This document shows positions 42,804-51,709 of a stretch of DNA of 56,977 bases, piece by piece. The translations under genes were made by a program, and so were the position numbers. The notes beneath the pieces are model-generated. The model saw only the letters and a program-made list of their open reading frames with translations, made no database searches and was not told the DNA's origin. Source of the stretch: Sulfurovum sp. (GTDB lineage: Bacteria > Campylobacterota > Campylobacteria > Campylobacterales > Sulfurovaceae); the NCBI GenBank assembly GCA_027062365.1, contig JAMOTK010000012.1, forward strand, positions 1-56,977, written 5' to 3'. Each line of letters starts with the position of its first letter. Positions within the stretch are counted from its first letter, which is position 1.

Positions 42804-44462
42804 TTAGACTGAATGGTCATACGCGACCAATTCACCTTTTTTGAGTCTAGGTATTATATCTGTCCTTATCTTACGAATAAGATAACTTTTTTTATCATAC
42901 GATATTTCTTCTGAATGTGATACATTTTTGAGCTTTAAAGAATAATGTTTAATCAAAAAAATACGCAATGCATTATTGAGCATTGCTTCATCCATAATAG
43001 GAATATTTTCATCTAGGCTCAATCCTATCAAAGAGGGGTGTGTATCTTCTTGGTTTATCAATGCCCTAAAAAGGTTTGCATAGACACCAAACATTTCAAT
43101 GTTGATTACAGATAAGACATTGTCTATCAAAGAGGGGTTTTCTATCAATGTTTTTAGAATGCTCAACTGCTCTACATCGTCTCGTCTTTGAGAGAAGTTT
43201 TCTCTCGCTGTCTCTACACGTGCACCTTTACCAAAAAAAGAAGTAGAGAGTCCTAAAAGTGTAGACGCTAGGGGGATATAGGCATCTTTGATGATGGGGG
43301 TAAGACTGTCTATATACTGCTTCACAGCTCCAAATCCTGCTTCTTTGGCTCGTGGGTCGTGTAAGTCATATTGTCCGACTATCTTTTCTAAGACAAAAGG
43401 GATGAGAGGCTTTGCTTCACGCAAAAGCTTGGCTACATTTTCGCTCTCTCCTTTGGCGATAAGGTCAGCAGGGTCTTGACCATCAGGAAAGAGTACTACC
43501 CCACCATCAAATCCTGCTAGACTCAACATCTGTGAGGCTTTGAGTGCGGCGGCTATCCCTGCTTTATCGCCATCATAGGCAAGTATCACTTTGGGGTCAC
43601 CTTTGCGTAACATAGGCAAATGTTCGCTAGTGAGTGCTGTACCCATCCCTGCTACAGCTTCTGTAAATCCTGCTTGATGAAACATCACAACATCTAGGTA
43701 TCCTTCACAGATAATGATTTTTTTATTTTTATAGATACTCTCTTTGGCTAAATGATAGCCATATAGTAAGCGAGATTTATTAAATAGTTTGGTTTGAGGT
43801 GAGTTGATATATTTGGCAGGATGGTTTGTGATAGTACGTCCACCAAATCCTACGATAGAGGCACTAGGCGAATGGATAGGAAAAGTAATACGTTCAACTA
43901 AACGGGCATAAAACCCTTGTCCATTTTCACTTTGGGCGATGATACCTGCTTCTGATGCTTGGGGTAAAGGAAGTAAAGCACTTTGCAAAAAACCCATCAC
44001 TTCTTGCCCTTTGGGTACATACCCTATATCAAAACGTTCTATCGAATTTTGAGAGATACCTCTTTGGAGTAAATACGCTTTAGCCACACTATTACGGTCT
44101 AGATTTTTTATATACCACTGCCCTATGGCTTCTAATATACGTTTACTATCGGAGTAATCTGAGCTACCTTTGGTATAGGTAAGTGAGAAATTATTCAAAG
44201 AAGCTAGTTTTTCTATGGCTTCTGGATAAGAGAGCTTTTCTAATTCCATCACAAATTTGATACTATCTCCACCTACTCCACAACCAAAACAATGGTATAT
44301 CTGCTTAGAAGGACTCACGACAAAAGAGGGGGTCTTCTCTCCGTGGAAAGGGCAGTTGGCTTTATAGTTTGCCCCTGCTTTTCGTAGCTCTATAAAGCCA
44401 CCTATCACGTCTATAATATCGATACTATTTTTTAAAGATTCAATGGAAGCGTTATCTATCAT
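42804..44462 (-). CDS. dnaG: DNA primase
   Basis: A 552-residue primase. The N-terminal zinc-binding domain has CPFHGEKTPSF and CFGCGVGG, the central TOPRIM domain has ICEGYLDVVMFH and ILAYDGDKAG, and a C-terminal region contacts DnaB helicase. I set the start at the ATG at 44462 (MIDNASIESLKNSIDI), which matches the family N terminus. An ATG-like frame further upstream (to 44579) would add 39 residues through the promoter and into the divergent gene. The -10 TATAAT lies only six bases before this ATG and no ribosome binding site is visible, suggesting a leaderless mRNA. Confidence 0.94.
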   Translation of the reverse strand: MIDNASIESLKNSIDIIDVIGGFIELRKAGANYKANCPFHGEKTPSFVVSPSKQIYHCFGCGVGGDSIKFVMELEKLSYPEAIEKLASLNNFSLTYTKGSSDYSDSKRILEAIGQWYIKNLDRNSVAKAYLLQRGISQNSIERFDIGYVPKGQEVMGFLQSALLPLPQASEAGIIAQSENGQGFYARLVERITFPIHSPSASIVGFGGRTITNHPAKYINSPQTKLFNKSRLLYGYHLAKESIYKNKKIIICEGYLDVVMFHQAGFTEAVAGMGTALTSEHLPMLRKGDPKVILAYDGDKAGIAAALKASQMLSLAGFDGGVVLFPDGQDPADLIAKGESENVAKLLREAKPLIPFVLEKIVGQYDLHDPRAKEAGFGAVKQYIDSLTPIIKDAYIPLASTLLGLSTSFFGKGARVETARENFSQRRDDVEQLSILKTLIENPSLIDNVLSVINIEMFGVYANLFRALINQEDTHPSLIGLSLDENIPIMDEAMLNNALRIFLIKHYSLKLKNVSHSEEISYDKKSYLIRKIRTDIIPRLKKGELVAYDHSV

Positions 44463-44468
44463 TTTAAC

Positions 44469-44490
44469 ATTATATCTAATTAGATATAAT
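44469..44490. promoter_or_regulatory. Palindromic divergent promoter core of dnaG and the TPR gene
   Basis: TATATCTAATTAGATATA (44471-44488) is a perfect 18-bp palindrome. It supplies TATAAT to both strands: minus at 44469-44474 for dnaG and plus at 44485-44490 for the TPR gene. The two -10 boxes are only ten bases apart, so RNA polymerase cannot easily occupy both. Confidence 0.65.
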
Positions 44491-44517
44491 CTGTATAGAA
44501 AAACAACAAGGATTGGC

Positions 44518-45561
44518 TTGGAATATATATTACCTGCGTACAATGACCCACTTTTTAGTATCTTATTGATTATTGTCATTGCTCTTATTATTGCATTGGT
44601 TACCTATGGATGGGGTCTATATAAGCAACAAAAAGAAGAAGGAAAACTTCTCAAATTTTTAGAAAAGTTTGATAGTTCTGAATGCTCGTTAAATACAGAT
44701 GAAATGGTATTTGAAGAGAGTATGCTCAAACCTCTTACCCTTCTTGCCAAGGCTTTTGAAAACTCTGGAGAGTACCATAAAGCTATCAATATTTATCTCT
44801 ACCTTATCAAGCATATAGACAAAGAAGCCATAGAGATAGAACTGATGGAACGTTTGGGAAATACCTATCTTTATGCAGGATTTTTGGAACGTGCCAAATC
44901 TATCTATCATGAAATCCTACGTCGAAGACCTCGTAATATACAAGTACTTTATGAGATAGGTATCGTCTATGAAGCCATGCAACAGTATGACAAAGCCAAA
45001 GAAATTTTAGAACCTCTTAGCATACTAGGCGAAGATACCACAGCATTGGAACACTTTTTTGATTTTGCACAGCTTATGTCCTCTACCACCATAGAGACCG
45101 AAGAAAAATTAGAAAAATTAGAAGTCATTTTAGAAAAGCAACCTAGTATGTACCGTCAGATAATCTCTGCTATTTTGACACTAGATTTAAACACTGCATG
45201 GAAAATTATCAACCCAAAAAGAAGCAAAGAACTGTTAGATATTCTTTGGTTTTTAGACCATTCACAACTTGATTTAGAGCGTGTTCATGCCAGTGAGACA
45301 TTACAAACGTTGTACTATGTCAAAGGCTATCTACAAACACCCATGACGCATAGTGGCATCTTCTCGTTAGATATGTTGGCTACTGCTAAAAAAGGTGGCT
45401 TAGAGGGAGGGGATTTACTCTTTTCGTATCTTTGTCAAAAGTGCAAACAGAGTTTCCCTGTTTCTTTTACACGCTGTCCTAACTGTACGGCAATCAATTC
45501 AGTAAGAGTAGAAGAAAAAGTAGTCAAATCTAGCCCTCAGACATACTCTTCACTTGTCTAA
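44518..45561 (+). CDS. LapB/YciM-like TPR protein with C-terminal zinc ribbon
   Basis: A 347-residue protein with one N-terminal membrane helix (about 12-33), TPR-type helical repeats (about 70-250) and a C-terminal four-Cys ribbon (YLCQKCKQSFPVSFTRCPNC). This is the layout of LapB/YciM, which couples LPS synthesis to FtsH-mediated LpxC decay, but sequence similarity was not tested. The start is TTG at 44518, with AAGGAT four bases upstream; the earlier ATG at 44443 overlaps dnaG and lies upstream of the promoter. Position between dnaG and rnc matches Campylobacter. Confidence 0.72.
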   Translation: MEYILPAYNDPLFSILLIIVIALIIALVTYGWGLYKQQKEEGKLLKFLEKFDSSECSLNTDEMVFEESMLKPLTLLAKAFENSGEYHKAINIYLYLIKHIDKEAIEIELMERLGNTYLYAGFLERAKSIYHEILRRRPRNIQVLYEIGIVYEAMQQYDKAKEILEPLSILGEDTTALEHFFDFAQLMSSTTIETEEKLEKLEVILEKQPSMYRQIISAILTLDLNTAWKIINPKRSKELLDILWFLDHSQLDLERVHASETLQTLYYVKGYLQTPMTHSGIFSLDMLATAKKGGLEGGDLLFSYLCQKCKQSFPVSFTRCPNCTAINSVRVEEKVVKSSPQTYSSLV

Positions 45562-45601
45562 TATATAATAATTAGATACACAAACTTAAAAAGGAAAAAC
45601 A

Positions 45602-46273
45602 ATGAAAGACTATCATCAATTAGAACAACAATTAAACTATACGTTTAAAAACAAGCAATTGATTATTGAGGCTCTTACCCACAAGAGTGATAAAAAGCCT
45701 TACAATAATGAGCGGCTTGAATTTTTGGGAGATGCTGTACTTGACCTCATCGTAGGAGAGTACCTCTATAGTAAATTCCCAAAATCAAATGAAGGTATCC
45801 TCTCCAAGATACGTGCTTCACTAGTCAACGAAAGTGGATTTACCCTCTTAGCTCGAAAATTAGACTTAGGAAACTATATCTATCTATCTTTAGCAGAAGA
45901 AAATAACGAAGGGCGAGACAAACCTTCACTACTTTCTAATGCCTTTGAAGCCATCATAGGGGCTATCTATCTTGATTCAGGACTAGAAGTGAGCAAAAAT
46001 ATCTCTATTAAACTCTTAGAAGAGTGCCATCCTAAGATAGACCTAGATTCTCTTTCTAAAGATTATAAAACCTCGCTACAAGAACTCACACAAGCCTCCT
46101 TTGGTGTGACTCCTATCTATGAAGTGATAGGCTCATCTGGACCTGACCACAAAAAAGAGTTTGAAATTGCTATCATCCTCAATGACAGAACCCTAGCTCG
46201 TGCCAAAGGTAAAAGTAAAAAAGAAGCACAACAAAAAGCAGCCAAAGACGCACTAAAGGAGCTTAAACGATGA
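45602..46273 (+). CDS. rnc: Ribonuclease III
   Basis: A 223-residue double-strand RNA endonuclease for rRNA and mRNA processing. The catalytic block is [14 protein letters not shown] (Glu40, Asp44) and the second acidic site lies in [17 protein letters not shown]-terminal dsRNA-binding domain ends with [27 protein letters not shown] at 45564-45569 and AAAGGAAAAAC give its own promoter and ribosome binding site. Its 3' end overlaps aroC by four bases. Confidence 0.96.
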   Translation: MKDYHQLEQQLNYTFKNKQLIIEALTHKSDKKPYNNERLEFLGDAVLDLIVGEYLYSKFPKSNEGILSKIRASLVNESGFTLLARKLDLGNYIYLSLAEENNEGRDKPSLLSNAFEAIIGAIYLDSGLEVSKNISIKLLEECHPKIDLDSLSKDYKTSLQELTQASFGVTPIYEVIGSSGPDHKKEFEIAIILNDRTLARAKGKSKKEAQQKAAKDALKELKR

Positions 46274-47349
46274 ATACTTTTGGCAAAAAACTAACCCTCA
46301 CAACCTTTGGAGAATCCCATGGCAAAGCATTGGGATGTATCTTGGATGGTGTACCTGCTGGACTAGCCATAGATGAAGACTTTATACAGTCCGAACTAGA
46401 CAGAAGAAAACCAGGTAAATCCAAACTAGAAACAGGACGCAAAGAAGATGATAAGTTTGAAATACTCTCTGGTACATTTGAGGGACTAAGCACTGGCACA
46501 CCTATTGCGATGATTATCTTCAACACCAATCAAAAATCAAAAGACTATGACAATGTCAAAGACCTCTTTCGCCCTGGACATGCTGATTTTACGTACTTTC
46601 ACAAATATGGACGTAGAGACTACCGTGGTGGTGGACGCTCTTCTGCTAGAGAGACAGCCGCACGTGTCGCAGGTGGAGCTATCGCCAAACTCATGCTAAA
46701 AGAACTAGGCATAGAGATACAATCAGGTCTTTGTGAAGTCGATGGTATCAAAGGCGAAGTCCAAGACTTTGCCCATGCCAAAAGCTCTATCATGTATGCC
46801 CTAGACCCCCAAAAAGAAGAAGCCCAAAAACAAGCCATATTAGATGCCAAAAATAAACATGATTCTGTGGGTGGGGTGGTACTTACTACAGCCACAGGCG
46901 TACCTATTGGGCTAGGCGAACCACTCTACTACAAGCTTGATGCTATTTTGGCCGCAGCGATGATGGGTATCAATGCAGCCAAAGCTGTAGAGATAGGCGA
47001 TGGTGTAGCATCTACCCATCTTAAAGGAAGCCAAAATAATGATGAGATTACCTCAAATGGCTTCACCTCCAATCACTCTGGTGGTATGCTAGGAGGGATT
47101 TCAAATGGCGATACTATCATCGTAAAAACCCACTTCAAGCCTACACCCTCTATCTTCATAGAACAACAAACCGTCACAACGGACAATGAAGAAGTCATCT
47201 GTAATCTCTCAGGAAGACATGACCCCTGTGTAGCCATTCGTGGGGCAGTGGTCTGTGAAGCGATGATGGCACTTACATTAGCAGATATGAGCCTACTTAA
47301 CATAGGCAAACAAATGTCACACCTCAAAAACATATACAAAGGAAATTAA
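46270..47349 (+). CDS. aroC: Chorismate synthase
   Basis: A 359-residue FMN-dependent enzyme making chorismate from EPSP in the last common step of aromatic synthesis. Signatures are [11 protein letters not shown] near the N terminus, [24 protein letters not shown] in the middle and [12 protein letters not shown] and [15 protein letters not shown] toward the end. Full length. The ATG overlaps the rnc stop, so translation is probably coupled; the rnc-aroC pair is conserved in Campylobacter. Confidence 0.96.
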   Translation: MNTFGKKLTLTTFGESHGKALGCILDGVPAGLAIDEDFIQSELDRRKPGKSKLETGRKEDDKFEILSGTFEGLSTGTPIAMIIFNTNQKSKDYDNVKDLFRPGHADFTYFHKYGRRDYRGGGRSSARETAARVAGGAIAKLMLKELGIEIQSGLCEVDGIKGEVQDFAHAKSSIMYALDPQKEEAQKQAILDAKNKHDSVGGVVLTTATGVPIGLGEPLYYKLDAILAAAMMGINAAKAVEIGDGVASTHLKGSQNNDEITSNGFTSNHSGGMLGGISNGDTIIVKTHFKPTPSIFIEQQTVTTDNEEVICNLSGRHDPCVAIRGAVVCEAMMALTLADMSLLNIGKQMSHLKNIYKGN

Positions 47350-47353
47350 TATA

Positions 47354-48697
47354 ATGAAAAAATTCGGATTTGCCTCTATAGGCATCATTTTAGTCGCAAT
47401 CATCTACTTCTTTACCATAGGTTCTACACAACTCATCGCAGAGATAAAACCACAAGTACAAAAAGAAGTAGAGATGCTCAAAACCCAAGGCTTTGATGTA
47501 GAAACCAAAGAAATATCTACACAGATGCAACAACATATCATCGCTATTAATGACACAAAAAAAATCTCTTCTTTTCTTAAAAGTAAAGGTGTAGAGCTAA
47601 GCCATAAAGATATAGAACAATTCAAAGGGATGAAGTTAGCCATTGATATGCATTACCTAGCAGATAGCTATAGTGCTGTCTCGCTCGATATTTATCCTCT
47701 TACCTTGCCTACGAGTCTTGCTTCTAGTACCGTAGATAAAGAAGACAAACAACAACTAGGACAATTAGAAAAGATGATAAAAGATAAAACTTTTTTAGTT
47801 CACATTGACATCAACAAATTACTCAATGGATTTAAAGGATACCTCAAAGATATTGATGAAACTTTCCATGATAAAAACGATAAAAATGATAAACAAGAGA
47901 TGCAATTTCAAATCAATGCCCTCACATTTACAGGTAAGATAAAAGATAATAAAGTGACCCATCTCACACAAGATTTACAAGGCTTCAAAATGGCTATCGT
48001 CAATGAGAGCAGTATGACCTTAGCTAAATTGAGTAGTATCTACACGGTCACAGACACACAGAACTATCACACAGAGTACAAGATAGAAAATGCCACTTTC
48101 TCAGCAGATAAAAAATATGAGTTAATCATCGATGGTGTCCATATAGATTCTCATGCCAATGTAGATAAAAACCTCTCTTCCTTTTCTGTAAAGACACAAG
48201 TAAAAAATATAAACTACAAAGAAAAAGAAAAAGTCACACAAGTAGCCAAGCTCGACCTAGAGATAAAAGTAGATAATCTTGATATGAAAGCTTTAGAATC
48301 GCTAGAAGACATCAATCCTAATGAGCAAGAAGAAGTCATTGCTACACTCCAAAAGCTTATCTCTAAAGGTGTCAATTTTGAGATACCAAACCTCTCAGTC
48401 CAAGAGATAACCCTCCAAAAACAGAAGATGGAAGGCTTTACCTTTAACAGTATGTTCAAGATAGACAAATCATTAGATTTATCTTTATTAGAAAAGAATC
48501 CTATGGCTGCGATAGATGCCATCAATGCCAATCTGTACCTAAGCCTATCTAACGATATATTTGCCCTCATAGCCCAACAACCCCAAGCGATGATGGCACT
48601 CATGCTCTTCCAACCCAAAGATTTCAAAGGCAAAAAAGTGTATGAAGTAGAACTAAAAGATGCCAAATTACTTGTCAATGGTATGCCAGTAATGTAG
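47354..48697 (+). CDS. DUF945/YdgA-like membrane-anchored protein
   Basis: A 447-residue protein with one N-terminal membrane helix (about residues 4-24) and a large extracytoplasmic part rich in beta strands and charged residues. Layout and length resemble the DUF945/YdgA family, whose members are periplasmic and of unknown function. A Lys/Asp/Asn-rich stretch lies around residues 175-185. It starts five bases after aroC and ends two bases from the convergent rnhB, so it is the last gene of the rnc-aroC transcript. I cannot suggest a role. Confidence 0.6.
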   Translation: MKKFGFASIGIILVAIIYFFTIGSTQLIAEIKPQVQKEVEMLKTQGFDVETKEISTQMQQHIIAINDTKKISSFLKSKGVELSHKDIEQFKGMKLAIDMHYLADSYSAVSLDIYPLTLPTSLASSTVDKEDKQQLGQLEKMIKDKTFLVHIDINKLLNGFKGYLKDIDETFHDKNDKNDKQEMQFQINALTFTGKIKDNKVTHLTQDLQGFKMAIVNESSMTLAKLSSIYTVTDTQNYHTEYKIENATFSADKKYELIIDGVHIDSHANVDKNLSSFSVKTQVKNINYKEKEKVTQVAKLDLEIKVDNLDMKALESLEDINPNEQEEVIATLQKLISKGVNFEIPNLSVQEITLQKQKMEGFTFNSMFKIDKSLDLSLLEKNPMAAIDAINANLYLSLSNDIFALIAQQPQAMMALMLFQPKDFKGKKVYEVELKDAKLLVNGMPVM

Positions 48698-48699
48698 AA

Positions 48700-49278
48700 C
48701 TACAACGATAATTTTGGACTATCTAACCCTTTGACCCTAAAAGTCTTACGGTGTATAGGACATCTATCGTAGCGTAGTAAAGCTTCTATATGGGCTTTGG
48801 TGCCGTAGCCTTTGTGTCTTTCAAAACCATATTGAGGATACACTTTGGCTTGGGCTATGATGTCTCTGTCTCTTGTGACTTTTGCCAATATACTTGCTGC
48901 TGAAACTTCTGCTACTTTAGCATCTGCTTTGACCATGGTACTGATATTTTTTACGCCAAAATCAGTATTGCCATCAAAGAGATATGCCACATTTGTGAGT
49001 GCTTTTTGAATCGCTATAAGTCCGTCATGCAAACACTCCGATAGCCCTTTATCGTCCACTTCTTTGGCTGAAAATGAGACAATATGATAACGACTATTTT
49101 CAATAATAATAGGATATAAGGCTTCACGCTTTTTTTCGGTCAATTTCTTAGAATCCATCAACCCCTCAATAGGATGTATCAGTACCACCCCTGCAATAAC
49201 CAACGCCCCTGCAAGACAGCCTCTTCCTGCTTCATCTATGCCACACAGAGGCATTATATTTAATGTATCCATACCCAT
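48700..49278 (-). CDS. rnhB: Ribonuclease HII
   Basis: A 192-residue enzyme that cuts RNA in RNA-DNA hybrids, including single misincorporated ribonucleotides. The metal-binding start is CGIDEAGRGCLAGALVIAGV; VKADAKVAEVSAASILAKVTRD and YGFERHKGYGTKAHIEAL are the other family blocks. Convergent with the DUF945-like gene. The ATG has GGATTTATAAT upstream, acceptable but loose spacing. An alternative start at the second Met (third codon) is possible. Confidence 0.95.
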   Translation of the reverse strand: MGMDTLNIMPLCGIDEAGRGCLAGALVIAGVVLIHPIEGLMDSKKLTEKKREALYPIIIENSRYHIVSFSAKEVDDKGLSECLHDGLIAIQKALTNVAYLFDGNTDFGVKNISTMVKADAKVAEVSAASILAKVTRDRDIIAQAKVYPQYGFERHKGYGTKAHIEALLRYDRCPIHRKTFRVKGLDSPKLSL

Positions 49279-49323
49279 ATTATAAATCCTTCTATTCTAT
49301 ATCTTCTTTACTTTTAAAATGAT

Positions 49324-49611
49324 TTACTTTCGGTATGAACCCTCGCGAGATTTAACAGAAAGTACCAAAATAATCAATCTATCATTCTCTTTTTTATAAA
49401 TAATTCTATATCTACGTAACTTCAACCTATAAATAATGTCTATTTCACCATGTAACTTTTTAATTTTCCCTATTTTTAATAGTTCTTGTTCATAAGAAGC
49501 AGAAAAATTTTCTACAAAAATAAATAGAGATTCTTTAATAAAAGCTATATCTGCTTTAGCAATATGCTTAAAATCCTTTTTTACACTTGATTTAAACTCT
49601 AAAATATACAA
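49324..49611 (-). CDS. RelE-family toxin-like protein
   Basis: A 95-residue RelE/ParE-fold protein: YILEFKSSVKKDFKHIAKADIAFIKESL forms the helical part, then KKLHGEIDIIYRLKLRRYRIIYK and LVLSVKSREGSYR complete the strand-rich core. The RYRIIY and SxREGSYR blocks fit RelE-type mRNA interferases. It is three bases downstream of a ribbon-helix-helix antitoxin gene, the classic toxin-antitoxin arrangement. It is the second RelE-type toxin in the window and is not closely similar to the one at 4558-4914. Confidence 0.82.
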   Translation of the reverse strand: MYILEFKSSVKKDFKHIAKADIAFIKESLFIFVENFSASYEQELLKIGKIKKLHGEIDIIYRLKLRRYRIIYKKENDRLIILVLSVKSREGSYRK

Positions 49612-49614
49612 AAT

Positions 49615-49830
49615 CTAAACGCCTAATGCTTTGAAAAATTCATCTGCTTTAATATTTTTATCGTCCAATCGTTGTTCTGCTTGTTTTAAATCATTAAAAT
49701 CTAAATACATCTCTAATGCTTCTGTAACAATAGCTGTTTTCTTTTTACCTAACTCTTTTGCTACACCATCTAGTTCATCTAACAATAGTAAAGGTAAGGT
49801 AAATGTGGCTGGTTTAACAGTTTTATACAT
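49615..49830 (-). CDS. Ribbon-helix-helix (CopG-like) antitoxin
   Basis: A 71-residue protein. Residues about 5-45 form a ribbon-helix-helix: PATFTLPLLLLDELDGVAKELGKKKTAIVTEALEMYL. The acidic C-terminal part (LKQAEQRLDDKNIKADEFFKALGV) probably neutralises the downstream RelE-like toxin. GGAGTC precedes the ATG. The promoter immediately upstream has 12-bp repeats that overlap both the -10 box and the spacer, a good layout for RHH autorepression. Confidence 0.83.
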   Translation of the reverse strand: MYKTVKPATFTLPLLLLDELDGVAKELGKKKTAIVTEALEMYLDFNDLKQAEQRLDDKNIKADEFFKALGV

Positions 49831-49840
49831 GTTTGACTCC

Positions 49841-49882
49841 TTTTATATTGTTTATTATATTGTTTATTATATTAATTGTCAA
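49841..49882 (-). promoter_or_regulatory. Consensus promoter of the toxin-antitoxin pair overlapped by 12-bp repeats
   Basis: On the minus strand TTGACA (49877-49882) and TATAAT (49854-49859) are separated by exactly 17 bases. On the plus strand the 12-bp unit TTTATTATATTG occurs at 49851-49862 and again with one change at 49863-49874, with a shorter partial copy at 49841-49850. The -35 begins two bases from the recQ stop codon. Confidence 0.75.
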
Positions 49883-49883
49883 A

Positions 49884-51665
49884 TTATGATTCTTCTAATA
49901 GCTCTAAAAACGCATTCCCATACCTCTTAAACTTCACTTCTCCTATGCCGTGGACTGCTAACATTTCTTCTTTGTTTTGGGGTTGGATTTTACTAAGTTC
50001 TTTGAGGGTCTTATCTGAAAATACGATATAAGGGGGGATACCTTTTTTGGTGGCTATCTCTGTCCGTAAAGTTCTCAATCTGTCATACATATCTACATCA
50101 TAATCATCAAAATAAGAAACCCGTTTTTGGGCTTCGGCTTTTTGTACTGTGAGTCTCTCTTTTTTGAGTTCTATGCTATGCTTCCCTTTGAGGACTTCTA
50201 CCCCAAAAGCCGTCAAGCGATAGACTTTAAACTCTCCTATCTCTACCGTGCCTAGCTCCAAAAGCTTATCTCCTATGGTAAGCCATTGGTTCTTACTATA
50301 TTCACTGCCTATGCCATAGACAGAGAGATTATCATGTCCATTTTGGAGTAGGCGTTGTTCTTTGCTTCCTTTGAGGACATCTATCACATAGTGTAAGCCA
50401 AAGTTTTGTTCGGTGCGTACCATCGCAGAGAGTAGCATACGTGATGCCGTGGTAATATCTACTTTTTCACTTTGGGGGGCTGTACAGTTGTCACATTGGG
50501 TTTTGCACTCCACAATCCTATCATCAAAATAGTGTGCTACGGTCTGATGCCTACAGCTTTCTGAATTGGCAAAGCGTACCATTGCATCGAGTTTATTAAA
50601 GGCATGTTGCTTGTAGGGTGTCTCTGGTAAATCTTCTATAAACATCTTTTGTTGCACAATATCTTGTGCTGAGAAGAGTAACAAAGTCTCCGACTCCACC
50701 CCATCTCGCCCTGCTCTACCTATCTCTTGATAAAAATTCTCTATCGTTTTAGGCAAAGTCATATGCACCACAAAACGGATATTTGACTTATCTATCCCCA
50801 TCCCAAAAGCGATAGTAGCCACCACTATTTGTACCCTATCAGCCACAAAATCGGCATAGGTTTTGTTCTTTCGTTCGGTAGGAAGTCCTGCATGGTAGGC
50901 TTCGGCATCTATCCCCTTGCCTTGTAAAAACTGTGCCACACTTTCTGTAGATTTGCGTGAGAGGGTATAGATAATCCCCGATTCATTGGTATGGAGTTTG
51001 AGAAATTCCATCAACTGCAAACGACCATCTTTGATACGGTGTCGCCCATTGATAGTCAAATTTTCACGAAAGAGTGAGCCTCTGACACGCTTGGGATTGA
51101 CTAAGCCTAGATTTGTAGCGATGTCTTGTTCTACTGCGTTGGTGGCTGTGGCTGTAAATGCCGTGATAGGCACAGTAGGAAACTGCTCTTTAAGTAAAGA
51201 GAGTCGTCTATAGTTTTCTCGAAACTCATGCCCCCACTCTGATACACAGTGGGCTTCATCTATCACAAAAAAATTCAGAGGAAGCTGATGTAAAAGATTT
51301 AAAAAGTACGCATTGGTCAAGCGTTCAGGAGCAACATACAAAAGCTTGACCTCGCCTCGTCTCAATGCCCCCTCTATCGTATGGGACTCCTCTAAGGTTT
51401 GCATAGAAGAGAGCATTTCTGCTTCTATCCCATTGGCTCGAAGTGCCACCACTTGGTCATGCATCAAAGCCAAAAGAGGAGAGACCACCACCGTAATCCC
51501 ATCCATCAAAAGTGTAGGAAGCTGATAACAAAGTGATTTCCCCCCACCCGTAGGAAGTATCATCAATACATCTTCTTTATCAAGTATCGCATCCACGACC
51601 TCTTCTTGCAAAGGTCTAAAAGCATTGTGTCCAAAATAGTGTTCAAGGGTTTCTAATTTATTCAT
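49884..51665 (-). CDS. recQ: ATP-dependent DNA helicase RecQ
   Basis: A 593-residue superfamily 2 helicase. Walker A is PTGGGKSLCYQLP, motif II is VIDEAHCVSEWGHEFR (DEAH box), and QEIGRAGRDG is motif VI. A zinc-binding region (CRH...CKTQCDNC), the winged-helix RQC domain and a C-terminal HRDC domain (LRTEIATKKGIPPYIVFSDKTL) follow, ending with a RecQ-type 'AVHGIGEVKFKRYGNAFLELL' tail. It unwinds recombination and replication intermediates. Full length; not part of the flanking restriction-modification operon. Confidence 0.95.
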   Translation of the reverse strand: MNKLETLEHYFGHNAFRPLQEEVVDAILDKEDVLMILPTGGGKSLCYQLPTLLMDGITVVVSPLLALMHDQVVALRANGIEAEMLSSMQTLEESHTIEGALRRGEVKLLYVAPERLTNAYFLNLLHQLPLNFFVIDEAHCVSEWGHEFRENYRRLSLLKEQFPTVPITAFTATATNAVEQDIATNLGLVNPKRVRGSLFRENLTINGRHRIKDGRLQLMEFLKLHTNESGIIYTLSRKSTESVAQFLQGKGIDAEAYHAGLPTERKNKTYADFVADRVQIVVATIAFGMGIDKSNIRFVVHMTLPKTIENFYQEIGRAGRDGVESETLLLFSAQDIVQQKMFIEDLPETPYKQHAFNKLDAMVRFANSESCRHQTVAHYFDDRIVECKTQCDNCTAPQSEKVDITTASRMLLSAMVRTEQNFGLHYVIDVLKGSKEQRLLQNGHDNLSVYGIGSEYSKNQWLTIGDKLLELGTVEIGEFKVYRLTAFGVEVLKGKHSIELKKERLTVQKAEAQKRVSYFDDYDVDMYDRLRTLRTEIATKKGIPPYIVFSDKTLKELSKIQPQNKEEMLAVHGIGEVKFKRYGNAFLELLEES

Positions 51666-51709
51666 ACCGTAAGTGTACCCTCTCTAACATCAAAAAAAGT
51701 AAAAATATG

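Noticed and set aside
44443-44517. Upstream ATG that would extend the TPR protein by 25 residues
   Set aside because: It lies inside dnaG and upstream of the promoter -10 box; the TTG at 44518 has a good ribosome binding site.
44463-44579. Upstream extension of DNA primase by 39 residues
   Set aside because: The extension runs through the promoter and the divergent gene, and the family N terminus begins at the ATG at 44462.
49841-49874. CRISPR-like short repeats
   Set aside because: Only two full 12-bp copies with no spacers; they overlap a promoter and fit an operator.
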